NCBI GenBank assembly: GCA_002501655.1
Contig: DANY01000021.1
Location: 1-63,558, forward strand
DNA length: 63,558 nucleotides
Origin: Methanoculleus sp. UBA303
GTDB taxonomy: Archaea; Halobacteriota; Methanomicrobia; Methanomicrobiales; Methanoculleaceae
Direction of reading: 5' to 3'
Shown here in pieces: positions 27,899-37,250 of this stretch (the first letter of the stretch is position 1; each line of letters begins with the position of its first letter). The notes beneath the pieces were generated by a model. That model saw only the letters and a program-made list of their open reading frames with translations. It was not told where the DNA came from and searched no databases. The position numbers were made by a program, and so were the translations under genes.

Positions 27899-30800
27899 AT
27901 GGAATTGTCGAGACTTATAACGGCTGGTGTAATACTGCCGTTTTTACTTGCGCTCTGTGTCGTTACGACAGGTGCTGCTGCAAGTGGCGGCACACTTGTT
28001 GCAACCGATGCACTGGGAGTCAAAGGGGGAGAGAACGCTCATGTGTTCATCTTCCTCAATGGCTCGTACGATCCGGCGGTGAAAGCCCTGCAGCTAAAAG
28101 TTCACTACGATGAATCCGTTGCAGAAGTTACCAACTTTAGTCTGAATGAGGATCTGTCTAACGTCTTCGGAACAGATGAGTTGAATAATCCGAGAAGCGG
28201 ATTTAAGTTGGCACTCGCAAGTGGTAAGAGGATACCAACCGGAACCTGGCTATGGGATATCACCTTTACGGTTAAGCCAGAGAAGAACGATGGGAGTAGG
28301 ATGGAGGTTGGTCTCGAGTTGGAGAAGATTGGGGTTAGTGATGATATCAGCTACATGAGTTATACAACCGTCCAGAACGGCACCTTCACCACCGAGGATA
28401 AAGTGCTCCCGGTAATCACGCTCGACACGAAGGGACGCGTCCCGTCGACGTTCGACGTTGCCGGGACGATCCATGAGGCTGGTGAGATAAAATCCGCTCA
28501 GGCCACCCTGAAGAATTCGACCCATGCAGCGGTCGTGTATGATCTCCTTCCGCTCGGTGGATCGGCCCCTGACTACACCTTCAATAGGCAGGTCACCTGG
28601 CCGGTTGAGAATGACGTCACGCTGACCGTCACGGCCATCGATGCCGCCGGGAACGAAGGGAAGAATACCACAACACCCATCAGCGTCGTTGCTGCTGGAT
28701 TCTCGGACCCGATCCCTGCACCAGAGAGCTACATCAATGAAATCCCGGAGTCTGCCTCGGTACTCATCACCGAGATGCTGGGACCGGTCACCATGTGTCT
28801 CGGTAATGCGACATATGAGAAGGATCTAGGTGCCACCATCGAAGGTAGCTGCGCAAAAGGAACCCTGCCCCGTGACCTCGCCGATGGCGAGTACTGGGTG
28901 GAGGTCAGCGGAACCGATAACTACGGAAACTCGCAATCCCTGAACTGGACCTTCACGCTCGATACCAAGGCGCCGAAGATTGACACCTTCACCATCACCG
29001 ACAGCGACGGTGACGGTGATGGCTACATCGAGGCCGGCGAGACCCTCACCCTGAACTGGGCTGTCTCCGATTCCGACCCAAGCTTTGCCCGTGTCGCCCT
29101 CGTGGACGCGGCAACCGGGAAAGAACTTTGGCAGGACATCAGGACCACCGGAACCGCCACAACAACAATCAACGTCGGAAACCGCGACCTCGAGTTCCGT
29201 GCCTACGACAAGGCCGGTAACTACGCCAAGCGCGCGTTCCACCTCTACAACAACTACATGATCTGGGTGAACTCGACGAAGATGGGCAAGGTCTCCGGCA
29301 TCGACACGACCTACACCGCAGCAAAAGACCTCAGCCGGACCGGCGTGAGTTCCATCACCCTCCATAACGGGCGCGACGTACCCTTCCCCACCCTGGATCA
29401 GCTGCAGAAGTACGTTACAAACGTCGGTCAGGTCACCAACGATACTTACGTGACCGTGGACAAAAATGCAAACATAACCGTTAGTGGGAGCGACACCTAC
29501 CGTAACGCCTGGGTCTACGAACCCGGCACGGTCCTCGACTTCACGGTGAAGGTTCCAAACACACAGAAAGCCGTCCTCGTGCTCGCTGAGGCGAATGAGT
29601 CCTACATCGCTGACCTGATAAAAGGCGGAAAGGGCAGCATGAGATCGGTCGACTACATGGAACTCGTGAAGAAGACCGCATACATCTTCATTGACGGTGG
29701 CTGGACAGAGGTCACAATCGATGATAAAGGTAAAGTCAATCAGGGCAACTCCTCTGGAGAGAACATCACGGTCCCCGCTTATGACACTTCCGTCACCGGG
29801 GTCCTTGGTCATCATAAGAACCAGGTGGACCTGGGCGGCAATGGGTACCAATTGGGTGCGCAGGGCCTGAAAGAAATCAAGCTCCCACCCGGTGACTACG
29901 CGCTCGCCGCAATCACCGTGGACGATGACCGGATCGGCCTCCTTGCCGCAATGCCGGTTGTGGTCCTTGAGGACTCCAACCAGGGTTCGATCTCTGCCAC
30001 GAGCGTGAAGCTGAACGAAACCTTCACCGCAAAGTTTGACACACCCTGTGAACGCCTTGGCGTGGTCCTGCTCCGCAACAATGTTGCTTACAAGGGCACC
30101 GCGTTCATCGATGCAGCGACGCTCGGTAAAGACACCCTCCGCCTGAACATCACCCATAGCGGCATCCCCGCAACCCAGAAACTCATCGGCAATATCTACG
30201 TCAGCCCGAACAGCGGGAAGTACGTGGTGGCAAATACGAATCAGGCTACGGTCTCGACAACCGGGCTTGACGCCGGAACCTACCAGGTCTACCTGGCAGG
30301 GCAGAGTGCGAGGGGAACGATGCAGGCCTACGGCGTGCACACGCTCGAGATCACCCCCGCCGTGACGCCCACGCCCACACCCTACTACCACCGCGGCAGT
30401 GGCGGCGGCAGCGGCAGCACCACCGCCTCCTACACCGGGACCGGTACCTTGCTGACCGGCAGCTCGGGCACCGTCCTCAAGTCCATCATCGTGAACGCCA
30501 ATGACAACATCGGAGGCCTGCTCGTCCCGATCGGCGTGAAGGCGCTCGATGCCGACGGCAAACCGCTTGGCGAGATCTCCCTCAGTCCCCTCGCCGGCGA
30601 CGCGGTCCCGGCCATCCCGTCCGGATCGGTCTTCCGGTTCGCCGGCTACGCCTACGAGGCCGGCCCCGACGGCGCCACCTTCAGCCCGGGCATCACGCTC
30701 TCGCTCAATATCCCCGAGGACGTCTGGAAGACTCTCGACCCCAACAGCAACAAGCTCACGATGAAGTGGTACAACAAGGAGACCGGCCTCTGGGAGGACG

Positions 30801-31054
30801 TTCAGACGACCGTCATCCCGGGCACGAGGACCGTCGAGATCCGGATAACCCACTTCAGCATCTACGCGCTCTTCACCGAGCCTGTAACAACGGTCACCCC
30901 GATCGAGACGGCGACCACGACGACCACGACAACGCCCACGACACCGTCCGGGGATCAGCCCGCTGAAGGGCTGCCCATGATGATGATCATCGCGATCTTC
31001 GCTGTGCTCGTCATCGTCATAGCGGCCGGATACTTCTTCATGATGCGGAAGTAA
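27899..31054 (+). CDS. Large membrane-anchored surface protein with N-terminal cohesin-like domain
   Basis: ATG 27899; 1051 residues. Signal peptide (to GAAA), cohesin-like domain (about 26-165; ENAHVFIFLNGSYDPAVKAL), a series of Ig-like domains (two near 170-370, with DSDGDGDGYIEAGETLTL as a Ca-loop), a middle part with repeated beta segments (370-830), a TPTPTP/GSGGGSGS linker (about 820-850), and a domain (about 855-1000; TFSPGITLSLNIPEDVW) of the type preceding archaeal surface-anchor tails. A Thr-rich spacer and a C-terminal helix ending FFMMRK finish it. It is the last gene of the island and probably a surface stalk or second anchor. A similar pre-anchor domain occurs in the 52136 protein. 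Confidence 0.84.
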   Translation: MELSRLITAGVILPFLLALCVVTTGAAASGGTLVATDALGVKGGENAHVFIFLNGSYDPAVKALQLKVHYDESVAEVTNFSLNEDLSNVFGTDELNNPRSGFKLALASGKRIPTGTWLWDITFTVKPEKNDGSRMEVGLELEKIGVSDDISYMSYTTVQNGTFTTEDKVLPVITLDTKGRVPSTFDVAGTIHEAGEIKSAQATLKNSTHAAVVYDLLPLGGSAPDYTFNRQVTWPVENDVTLTVTAIDAAGNEGKNTTTPISVVAAGFSDPIPAPESYINEIPESASVLITEMLGPVTMCLGNATYEKDLGATIEGSCAKGTLPRDLADGEYWVEVSGTDNYGNSQSLNWTFTLDTKAPKIDTFTITDSDGDGDGYIEAGETLTLNWAVSDSDPSFARVALVDAATGKELWQDIRTTGTATTTINVGNRDLEFRAYDKAGNYAKRAFHLYNNYMIWVNSTKMGKVSGIDTTYTAAKDLSRTGVSSITLHNGRDVPFPTLDQLQKYVTNVGQVTNDTYVTVDKNANITVSGSDTYRNAWVYEPGTVLDFTVKVPNTQKAVLVLAEANESYIADLIKGGKGSMRSVDYMELVKKTAYIFIDGGWTEVTIDDKGKVNQGNSSGENITVPAYDTSVTGVLGHHKNQVDLGGNGYQLGAQGLKEIKLPPGDYALAAITVDDDRIGLLAAMPVVVLEDSNQGSISATSVKLNETFTAKFDTPCERLGVVLLRNNVAYKGTAFIDAATLGKDTLRLNITHSGIPATQKLIGNIYVSPNSGKYVVANTNQATVSTTGLDAGTYQVYLAGQSARGTMQAYGVHTLEITPAVTPTPTPYYHRGSGGGSGSTTASYTGTGTLLTGSSGTVLKSIIVNANDNIGGLLVPIGVKALDADGKPLGEISLSPLAGDAVPAIPSGSVFRFAGYAYEAGPDGATFSPGITLSLNIPEDVWKTLDPNSNKLTMKWYNKETGLWEDVQTTVIPGTRTVEIRITHFSIYALFTEPVTTVTPIETATTTTTTTPTTPSGDQPAEGLPMMMIIAIFAVLVIVIAAGYFFMMRK

Positions 31055-31063
31055 TCTCCCAAC

Positions 31064-31072
31064 TCTTTTTTT
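31064..31072 (+). terminator. Oligo-T terminator
   Basis: CTTTTTTTT lies 10 nt after the stop of the 1051-residue surface protein; oligo-T runs terminate archaeal transcription. It sits exactly at the convergent junction with the UbiA gene on the other strand. Confidence 0.6.
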
Positions 31073-31997
31073 ATCGGGTCGCAGCGGCCGCAAGGGCGAA
31101 GTAGACGGCTACAAGCCCCTGGAAGATAAAGTAGCCCAGGATATTCGCGGTAGCGTAGCGGAGGGCCGGCGCCCGATCCGGGGAGCGGTTCAGGAACCCC
31201 CAGAGCGCTATACCGAGCGGGATACACGAGAACAGCGCCACCGGCCGGAAGTCCACGGGGGCAAAGACGCCGGTGACCGCAAAGAGAAGGAGTGTCGCGG
31301 TCGCAAGCGCCGCCGCGAGGGCGATGAGCGAGAACCCATAAACGCGCCCCCTCCGCACGATGAGGGTCCGCTTCCCACCCGCGATATCGCCCTCCCTATC
31401 CGGGATCTCGACGCTCACGATGAAGACGAGCCCATAGAGGAAGAGCGGGAGAGAGAACGCGAAGAAGGCGGCGTCAAGCCTCCCCATCGCGACGAAGTAG
31501 CCCGCCCCCGGCATCAGGAGGCCGAAGGTGATCATGTTCGTGACCTCCCCGAGGTTCCGGTAGGCGAGCCGGAGCGGCGGCGCCGTGTAGAACCAGCCGA
31601 GGAGGTTGCCGCCGACGGCGAAGGCGAGGAAGACGGCCGGGTAGGCGTAGATGACCACGAAGGCGTAGCCGGCGAGGATTGAGACCGCCATCAGGACGAC
31701 GGCCGCCCAGAACGCGGCGGGCTTGAGGTCCGGGTTGGTGGCGAGGACGCCGCTCCCCCCGGATATCGCCGTCGTCTCGACGAACCGGTCGGCGTCGGCG
31801 TCGAAGTAGTCGTTGCTGTAGTGGACCGAGAGGTGCGCCGCCGCCATGGCCGCGTAGCCGAGGAAGAACTGCGCCGGGGTGAACCGTGCCCCGAGGAGGA
31901 ACGCAAGCAGCGCCCCGGCGGTGAACGGGATGAAACCCGAGAGGAGGAGGCGGAACCTCCCGAGTCTTATGAACGCACCGAGAGCATGGGTACCCAT
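31071..31997 (-). CDS. UbiA-family prenyltransferase
   Basis: The protein has 308 residues from ATG 31997 (GGAG upstream, TATA at 32032-32041; longer starts would overlap the neighbouring gene). Eight or nine hydrophobic helices carry the two UbiA Asp motifs: NDYFDADADR (about 61-70) and DREGDIAGGKRT. These bind the prenyl diphosphate through Mg. The family moves prenyl chains onto aromatic or glycerol acceptors; in archaea this includes digeranylgeranylglyceryl phosphate synthase and quinone-type enzymes. The acceptor cannot be read from sequence. A second UbiA gene lies 2 kb away. Confidence 0.93.
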   Translation of the reverse strand: MGTHALGAFIRLGRFRLLLSGFIPFTAGALLAFLLGARFTPAQFFLGYAAMAAAHLSVHYSNDYFDADADRFVETTAISGGSGVLATNPDLKPAAFWAAVVLMAVSILAGYAFVVIYAYPAVFLAFAVGGNLLGWFYTAPPLRLAYRNLGEVTNMITFGLLMPGAGYFVAMGRLDAAFFAFSLPLFLYGLVFIVSVEIPDREGDIAGGKRTLIVRRGRVYGFSLIALAAALATATLLLFAVTGVFAPVDFRPVALFSCIPLGIALWGFLNRSPDRAPALRYATANILGYFIFQGLVAVYFALAAAATR

Positions 31998-32031
31998 GAG
32001 AGAGTCTCCTGCTCCCGGAGGGGTGGATCCG

Positions 32032-32041
32032 GTATATATTC
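32032..32041 (-). promoter_or_regulatory. TATA box of UbiA gene (31997)
   Basis: On the reverse strand AATATATACC lies 35 nt before ATG 31997, just after the stop of the RNase III-like gene. This gives the UbiA gene its own promoter and supports the chosen start. Confidence 0.6.
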
Positions 32042-32710
32042 CTATCCAGTTGCTCCACCCGGCCCGCATCCGAGGAGCGACACCGCACCCCCGAGCGCAT
32101 CGGTGCCCCCCTCGATGTAGATGAGGCCGAGGACAGCCCGGGAGAGGGTCTCCTTCTCCCGAAGGAGGGGCTCGCCGGCCGGGCGGTGACGGCACGCGAG
32201 GCCGAGACGACTCTCATGGAGGCCCCACCGGTCAGAGAGCGCCGCGAGGTCGATCACCTCTCCATGCGGACCGGAGAGGACCTTCAACCGCAGGGTGACG
32301 TCGCCGATGAGAGCGAGGGCCCGGGAGTCGTTCGGGAACCTCCCGAGCATACCGAGGTCTTTCGCCGGGACCGGGAGCGATTCTTCCGGGAACCCGGCAA
32401 GAATATCCAGAAAGAGCCGTTTCGTGGAGGTGTCCATAAGGATCCGGAGGAGCCCGTCCGGCCCCTGGAAGGTATGCCCGGTATCCCGCTCGATGCGGGG
32501 GAGGGTCTCGCGCACCACCCGGCCGACCTGCGAGATCAGGTCTTCAATCTCCCTGCTCCACCCTCGTATCCGCCGGAGCCTCCTCGTCCTCCGGGGCGAC
32601 CGCCGGTGGGCGGGGAGGCACTCCGCCCGGTACTCGCGGATGAGGCCCTCCTGTATCGCCGTGAGGGTCTCTTCTAGCGGGCAGGCGGGCGGGCCGTAGT
32701 CGTATGCCAT
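32042..32710 (-). CDS. RNase III-like domain protein lacking catalytic acids
   Basis: The protein has 222 residues. Two segments fit the RNase III fold: NDSRALALIGDVTLRL, at the place of the NERLEFLGDxxL signature, and AVLGLIYIEGGTDALGGAV, at the place of EALIGAIYLDGG. The second Glu of the first signature is missing and the catalytic Glu of the second is replaced by Arg or Val, leaving only one Asp. The N-terminal third is Arg-rich and helical and may bind RNA. It is probably a structural, non-cleaving relative. The fold assignment is by eye and moderate. Confidence 0.6.
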   Translation of the reverse strand: MAYDYGPPACPLEETLTAIQEGLIREYRAECLPAHRRSPRRTRRLRRIRGWSREIEDLISQVGRVVRETLPRIERDTGHTFQGPDGLLRILMDTSTKRLFLDILAGFPEESLPVPAKDLGMLGRFPNDSRALALIGDVTLRLKVLSGPHGEVIDLAALSDRWGLHESRLGLACRHRPAGEPLLREKETLSRAVLGLIYIEGGTDALGGAVSLLGCGPGGATG

Positions 32711-32800
32711 ACAGTCTATGGTGGGGCAAAATAACGCTTTTAACTTTCCCCTGAAATCAATGGCTTCTCCAGGACCCCCGCACCCGATCCGGCCGGCGGG

Positions 32801-33073
32801 TCATACGAGAACCAGAACGAGCGCTATGGCAAGCCCGATGTGCAGGCAGAGGAAGAGGGGGACGAGCCGGAACTTCGCCTTCTGCGTCTTGTGCCGGAAG
32901 GCGCGCATCGCAGCCAGCGCCCCGAACGGCCCGAAGAGCGCGAGGACGAGGAGCCGCTGCTCTGGGGTCCTCCATGCCGTCCGTTCCGCCGACCGTTTGT
33001 CGCGGAAGAAGGCAGAGAACGAGAGGATGTTTGCGAGGAGGTAGACCGCAGCCGCGGCCGGCAGGAGGGGCAT
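32801..33073 (-). CDS. DUF1294 small membrane protein
   Basis: The protein has 90 residues from ATG 33073. Three hydrophobic helices and the family motif FFRDKRSAERTAWRTPEQRL followed by LFGPFGALAAMRAFRHKTQK, exact DUF1294 features. The function of the family is unknown. A longer start would add an Arg/Gly-rich, improbable extension. Confidence 0.88.
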   Translation of the reverse strand: MPLLPAAAAVYLLANILSFSAFFRDKRSAERTAWRTPEQRLLVLALFGPFGALAAMRAFRHKTQKAKFRLVPLFLCLHIGLAIALVLVLV

Positions 33074-33250
33074 GCCGCCTACCCCTCTCGCCCGGATATC
33101 CCGGGACCCGTGCGCCACACCCCGGGTTTGGGCACGCCTGTTCTGTTGAGGTTCTGCACACTGTACCCGTTCTCTCCCGGACCAAAAGAGGTTGCCGTTG
33201 GACTGCCCGCCCCGATCTTCCGGAAAAGAGCGGCAGGGGAACCATCCCAC

Positions 33251-33736
33251 TCACCTGGTGCCGCTCGCCGGACAGAGCGCCGTCAGGTTCAGCAGGGTGG
33301 CGTTCTCCGCTGTGGCGTTGAAGGGCACGATCACGATCTCACCCCCCACCCTCTGCTCGACGTCGGGGATGGGGTACTCGAAGACACCCTCCTTCCCGGC
33401 GTCGTGGTGCAGGACCGCAAAGAGGGTATCGGTGGCGACGAACGTGTGGATGGTCACTGTGACATCCGTGTTCACCCCGGACTCTACCGGCGCATACCCG
33501 ATGACCCCTCCGGGATGCCCGAAGAGATTGTTGTGGATGACGAGCCACCCGGTGCCGTTGCTCACAGCCTCATCGACCGTGACGTTCCCGACGACCCCGT
33601 CGCCCGCGACCATCTGGTCCGTCACCGTGATCGAGGCGTTAGCGGTCTCGTTCGTCCCCCCTTCGGCCTGGGCGGAGACAAGCCCGATGCAGCAGGCCGC
33701 GAGGACCGCCGTAATAACCAGCCAGTATTTCTTCAT
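33251..33736 (-). CDS. Secreted DUF7282-like protein
   Basis: The protein has 161 residues from ATG 33736, preceded by GGAGGTCAACGGT (a strong RBS). A signal peptide (to SAQA) is followed by one beta domain with GWLVIHNNLFGHPGGVIGYA and LFAVLHHDAGKEGVFE, the pattern of DUF7282, a domain found in archaeal surface proteins. There is no membrane anchor. Its role is unknown. Confidence 0.8.
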   Translation of the reverse strand: MKKYWLVITAVLAACCIGLVSAQAEGGTNETANASITVTDQMVAGDGVVGNVTVDEAVSNGTGWLVIHNNLFGHPGGVIGYAPVESGVNTDVTVTIHTFVATDTLFAVLHHDAGKEGVFEYPIPDVEQRVGGEIVIVPFNATAENATLLNLTALCPASGTR

Positions 33737-33864
33737 ACCGTTGACCTCCCCCGGGGGGGTGGGGAGGGGTCCCTGGGACACATAAGGAGTCCGGGTGAAA
33801 CCCGATCGCCCGAGACCTTACAGCGGTTTTTTGAGCACGGCCGTATAACCCGTCACATACCACC

Positions 33865-34758
33865 ATGAGAGAGACCCTTGCCGCGCTCGCCGACCTGACC
33901 CGCGCCCACTTCTTCTTCGTCTGGCCCCTCCTCTTCTGCTCGGGGCTCGCCCTCGCGTTTGAGAACTACGGCGGGTTCTCGTGGGAACTCATCGGTCGGG
34001 CCGCGCTCATCGGCCTCCTCGGGTTCGAGGCCGGGCTCGTCTTAAACGACTACGTCGACCGGGAGTATGACCGGCGGGACATCAACGGGTCGCTCACCCG
34101 CTACTGGCGGCCGGTTGCGGGGCGGCCGATACCGGAGGGGAGGATCTCTCCCCGGGCGGCCTTCGCGGTCTTCATCGCCCTCGCCGGGTCCGCGGCCGCG
34201 CTCGCCGCGACCCTCCCCGCCCCCCACAACCTCTACGTCCTCGGCATCATGGGCTACTCATACCTGGTCGAGTACTTCTACCAGACGAAGAAGCGACGCC
34301 AGACCCTCCCGCTCGCCCAGGTGATTGGGCGGACGGATTTCGCCCTCTTCCCCGTCGCCGGCTACCTCGTCCACGGCAGCCCCGACGCGACCGCCCTCCT
34401 CTTCTTCCTCTTCTTCTACCCCTGGACGCTCGCGCATCTCGCGGCAAACGACATAGCCGATATCGCAAACGACCGCGCCCGGGGAATGGCGACGGTCCCG
34501 GTCCTCTACGGAATGGAGGGGGCGGCCGCCTGGACCCTCGGCTTCTCGGCCGTCCACGCCGTGACGGCGTTCGTCTTCGCCCTCACCCTCGGCCCCGTCG
34601 CCATAGCCGGGTTCGCCGTGGGACTCATCCTCCTCGGGCTGGCAAACTACATCATCCTCCGGGGGAAGAGCCCGGGTGCCGCGATGCGGGCGCTCCCGCT
34701 CATCCATGCGACCGTGGTCGTCTACGCCGTAGCGATCATAGCGGCCGCCGCCCTCTAA
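33865..34758 (+). CDS. UbiA-family prenyltransferase (second copy)
   Basis: The protein has 297 residues with eight or nine membrane helices. The Asp motifs are NDYVDREYDRRD (about 60-71) and NDIADIANDRARG, in the canonical positions. A TATA-like CGTATAACC lies about 20 nt before the ATG, so the transcript may be nearly leaderless. It is clearly distinct in sequence from the 31071-31997 copy, suggesting a different acceptor. Confidence 0.93.
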   Translation: MRETLAALADLTRAHFFFVWPLLFCSGLALAFENYGGFSWELIGRAALIGLLGFEAGLVLNDYVDREYDRRDINGSLTRYWRPVAGRPIPEGRISPRAAFAVFIALAGSAAALAATLPAPHNLYVLGIMGYSYLVEYFYQTKKRRQTLPLAQVIGRTDFALFPVAGYLVHGSPDATALLFFLFFYPWTLAHLAANDIADIANDRARGMATVPVLYGMEGAAAWTLGFSAVHAVTAFVFALTLGPVAIAGFAVGLILLGLANYIILRGKSPGAAMRALPLIHATVVVYAVAIIAAAAL

Positions 34759-34779
34759 AGGAAGGGGATCAATCCCCCT

Positions 34780-35118
34780 CTACTGCACGACGAACGCCCC
34801 GTTCATCGAGGGATGGACGTCGCACCGGAAGAAGTAGGTCCCGGGGGTCTCGGGCGCCGTGAAGGTGTAAGTCGCCCGTTCCGGGCCGGTGATGATATCG
34901 CCCACGAAGATCTCTTTCGCCGCGGAGGAGTCCGTGTAGACCGCGACATTGTGCGGGATGCCGTCATCCCGGTTGTCGAAGTTCATGGTCACCTCCGCAC
35001 CCGCCGGAACGGTGATCGTGCTCGTGTCGAAGGCCATGTTCTCGGCCGCGATCTCGACGGTCACGCTCCGGCCAGCGGCGGCGTGGGGCGGTGGAGCCGT
35101 GGTCACCTTCGGGCTCAC
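34780..35118 (-). CDS. Cupredoxin (plastocyanin-like), start uncertain
   Basis: The domain has the four type-1 copper ligands: His in GIPHNVAVY and Cys, His, Met in FFRCDVHPSMNGAF. It would carry electrons outside the membrane. A TATA box (35202-35210) places transcription start near 35177, so an N-terminus beyond that is excluded. In this frame the first usable start is GTG 35118, which gives about 112 residues and no signal peptide. The two ATGs nearer the promoter (35180, 35159) are in another frame that stops after 21 codons. Either a frameshift separated the export signal or the protein is cytoplasmic. Confidence 0.78.
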   Translation of the reverse strand: MSPKVTTAPPPHAAAGRSVTVEIAAENMAFDTSTITVPAGAEVTMNFDNRDDGIPHNVAVYTDSSAAKEIFVGDIITGPERATYTFTAPETPGTYFFRCDVHPSMNGAFVVQ

Positions 35119-35201
35119 GTCTGCACCCCCGCGGTGGCGTTCACCAGGGAGGATGCCATGGTTACGGTTGCTTGCGCCATGAGCCCCACCCGGGGCCCAG
35201 G

Positions 35202-35210
35202 GTATATAAT
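35202..35210 (-). promoter_or_regulatory. TATA box upstream of cupredoxin
   Basis: On the reverse strand ATTATATACC lies here, directly after the stop of the DUF2298 gene (35232). It defines the cupredoxin transcript start near 35177 and is the key evidence against longer forms of that protein. Confidence 0.55.
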
Positions 35211-35231
35211 GGTTACCCGGCCGGAGAGCCG

Positions 35232-37250
35232 TCAACCCCCGGTTGGCCGCTCGTAGACCTGGACACCGCCTTCGTCGTAGACCAGGAGAAGACCCTGGTC
35301 CGGCAGCCGGACGTCATAGCGCTCACGCTCGGGCTTGCCGACGTAGAGGAGAGTCGCGTTATACTTCGCCATGAGCGCGATGGTTTCATTCGGACGCTCA
35401 TAGATCGCCCGGATATCCGCCGGGCGGGCGGTATACCACGCGCCGTTTCCCCGCCACGTCAGTTCGTGGCTGATCTGCCCGAGGATTGTGGGGATGCCGG
35501 TGAACGTCGATACCCGTGAATAGTAGCCGTAATCGCCGTTCTCCGCTTCCACGATCCGGTGGTCGCCCCCAAGCGTCCGGAGGTAGTCGATCGCTGCGGC
35601 CTCCCCCGGTCGCGAGGCGTCGAGATAGGCGAGGCCGTCCAGGGTGTTGTAGCCCGCCTCCGGGTAATCGATGCCGAGGAGGCCCCGGCCGATGTCGATG
35701 TTGAGGGCGAACGGGGCGGCGAGGAGAGCGGCCACCGCGACGACCGCGGCTCCCCGCCGGAGAGTCGCCGGGAGGACCGGGCGCCGGGCGGCAAACCACC
35801 CCCCGGCGAGGAGGAGGGAGCCGGTGCCGAGGAGGACCCAGGCGTCGAAGTAGAACTTGAAGATGGTGTTGAACCGGCTGTAATCTCCCCCGAGCATCTC
35901 CCGGAGGTAGAAGAGGTCGCAGAAGGCGAGCACCGCGAGCCCGGCGACGCAGAGGAGGTCCGGGAACGAGTGATTCCTCCGGAGGAGATACACGAGCGGC
36001 ACCGCGACGACCCCGAGGACGACGTAGCCGGTGGCGAGGAACGGGAGGGCAACGGCGAGATAAACCGGCGATTTTCGGATATCCCGGGCGACGGCAGCGT
36101 AGACGACCGCGAGGAACCCGCCCCAGATCGCGAGGAACACGAGGGGGTCGGTGGGGGGAAACCCCCAGCCGATCCCGCCCACGCCCGCAGGTTGGAGGAG
36201 GAGGTAGTAGGGGAGGTAGATGAGGAAGGCGACTGCGGGGACCGCCACGACGGCCGTCCGGGAAACGCTCTCCCGCTCCCGGGCCCACAGGAGGATGAGG
36301 AAGACGGCGACGACCGGCCCGTAGACAAGAGCGTCCCAGGAACTCAAGGGCGGCATCGATCCGATGGAGAGGCCGATCAGGAGGGCAAGCCCCCGCCGCC
36401 CCCGGGCATCAAGCCCGCCCCACCGCAACCACGCAAACCCGAGGAGGAAGATGAGGAGGAACTGGTTGAACGCGGCCATCTCGAAGGCATGGGCGTTCCC
36501 GAGGAAGAGGGAGAAGACCGGGAACTCGAACCGGGCGCCGGGGATGATCCAGTTGGTCTCCTGGAATGCCCCATAGAGATTCCAGCCGGTGGCGAGAAAC
36601 CAGGGGACCGACGGCGGGACGAGGAGGAGGACCGCGAGCACCACCCACCGCAGCCGTCGCAGGAGCAGGCTTCCTAGAGCGTAGAGCATCACGAACGAAG
36701 TCCCGTAGACTGTGGCCGGGATCAGGTTGAACGCCACCTCCGACGGGACGCCGGTGACGATCCCGAGGCAGCCCATCAGCCAGTGGCCGAGGTAGTAGTA
36801 GACGGTAAGGTGCCCGCCCGCGAACCAGGGGTCGAGCGGCGGGACCACGGGCTCCCGCATGACGCTCGCGAGGAAGGCGTGGTTCATGTACTGCTCGCTG
36901 AAGTAGCCTATGACCGGGTCCGTGAACCGGACGGAGAGCGCGAATAAAAACCCAATCAGGAAGATCGCGTCCCAGGCGAGCAAGCCCCGGAGTTCCCGTG
37001 CCCGGTATTCGCCCCGCCGGAGGCCCCACGCTCCGAGGGCGACAAAGAGGAGAAGGGCGAGGGCGACCGGGATACGGAGGAGGCCGCAGTACCACGTTGC
37101 GAGGGCGAAGAGGAGGAGGGAGACCGGGTAGGCCGCAGGGTAGGCGTAGTCCCCGAGCGCGGGGCGGAGGCGTGGCCAGAGGGCCAGCTGGAGGCCTTTC
37201 AGGAGACCGGCCCAGAAGAGGAGATAGGATGCCTGCAGGATGAGGTCCAC
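35232..37250 (-). CDS. DUF2298 polytopic membrane protein (GT-C-like)
   Basis: The protein has 672 residues with about 13-15 hydrophobic helices. Conserved pieces include PVIGYFSEQYMNHAFLASV, DPWFAGGHLTVYYYLGHWL and RFNTIFKFYFDAW, all DUF2298 hallmarks. The family belongs to the GT-C-like membrane glycosyltransferases that use lipid-linked sugars; the substrate is unknown. The C-terminal ~120 residues form a soluble domain. A TATA-like GCATATACC near 37270 precedes the ATG by about 20 nt. Confidence 0.9.
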   Translation of the reverse strand: MDLILQASYLLFWAGLLKGLQLALWPRLRPALGDYAYPAAYPVSLLLFALATWYCGLLRIPVALALLLFVALGAWGLRRGEYRARELRGLLAWDAIFLIGFLFALSVRFTDPVIGYFSEQYMNHAFLASVMREPVVPPLDPWFAGGHLTVYYYLGHWLMGCLGIVTGVPSEVAFNLIPATVYGTSFVMLYALGSLLLRRLRWVVLAVLLLVPPSVPWFLATGWNLYGAFQETNWIIPGARFEFPVFSLFLGNAHAFEMAAFNQFLLIFLLGFAWLRWGGLDARGRRGLALLIGLSIGSMPPLSSWDALVYGPVVAVFLILLWARERESVSRTAVVAVPAVAFLIYLPYYLLLQPAGVGGIGWGFPPTDPLVFLAIWGGFLAVVYAAVARDIRKSPVYLAVALPFLATGYVVLGVVAVPLVYLLRRNHSFPDLLCVAGLAVLAFCDLFYLREMLGGDYSRFNTIFKFYFDAWVLLGTGSLLLAGGWFAARRPVLPATLRRGAAVVAVAALLAAPFALNIDIGRGLLGIDYPEAGYNTLDGLAYLDASRPGEAAAIDYLRTLGGDHRIVEAENGDYGYYSRVSTFTGIPTILGQISHELTWRGNGAWYTARPADIRAIYERPNETIALMAKYNATLLYVGKPERERYDVRLPDQGLLLVYDEGGVQVYERPTGG

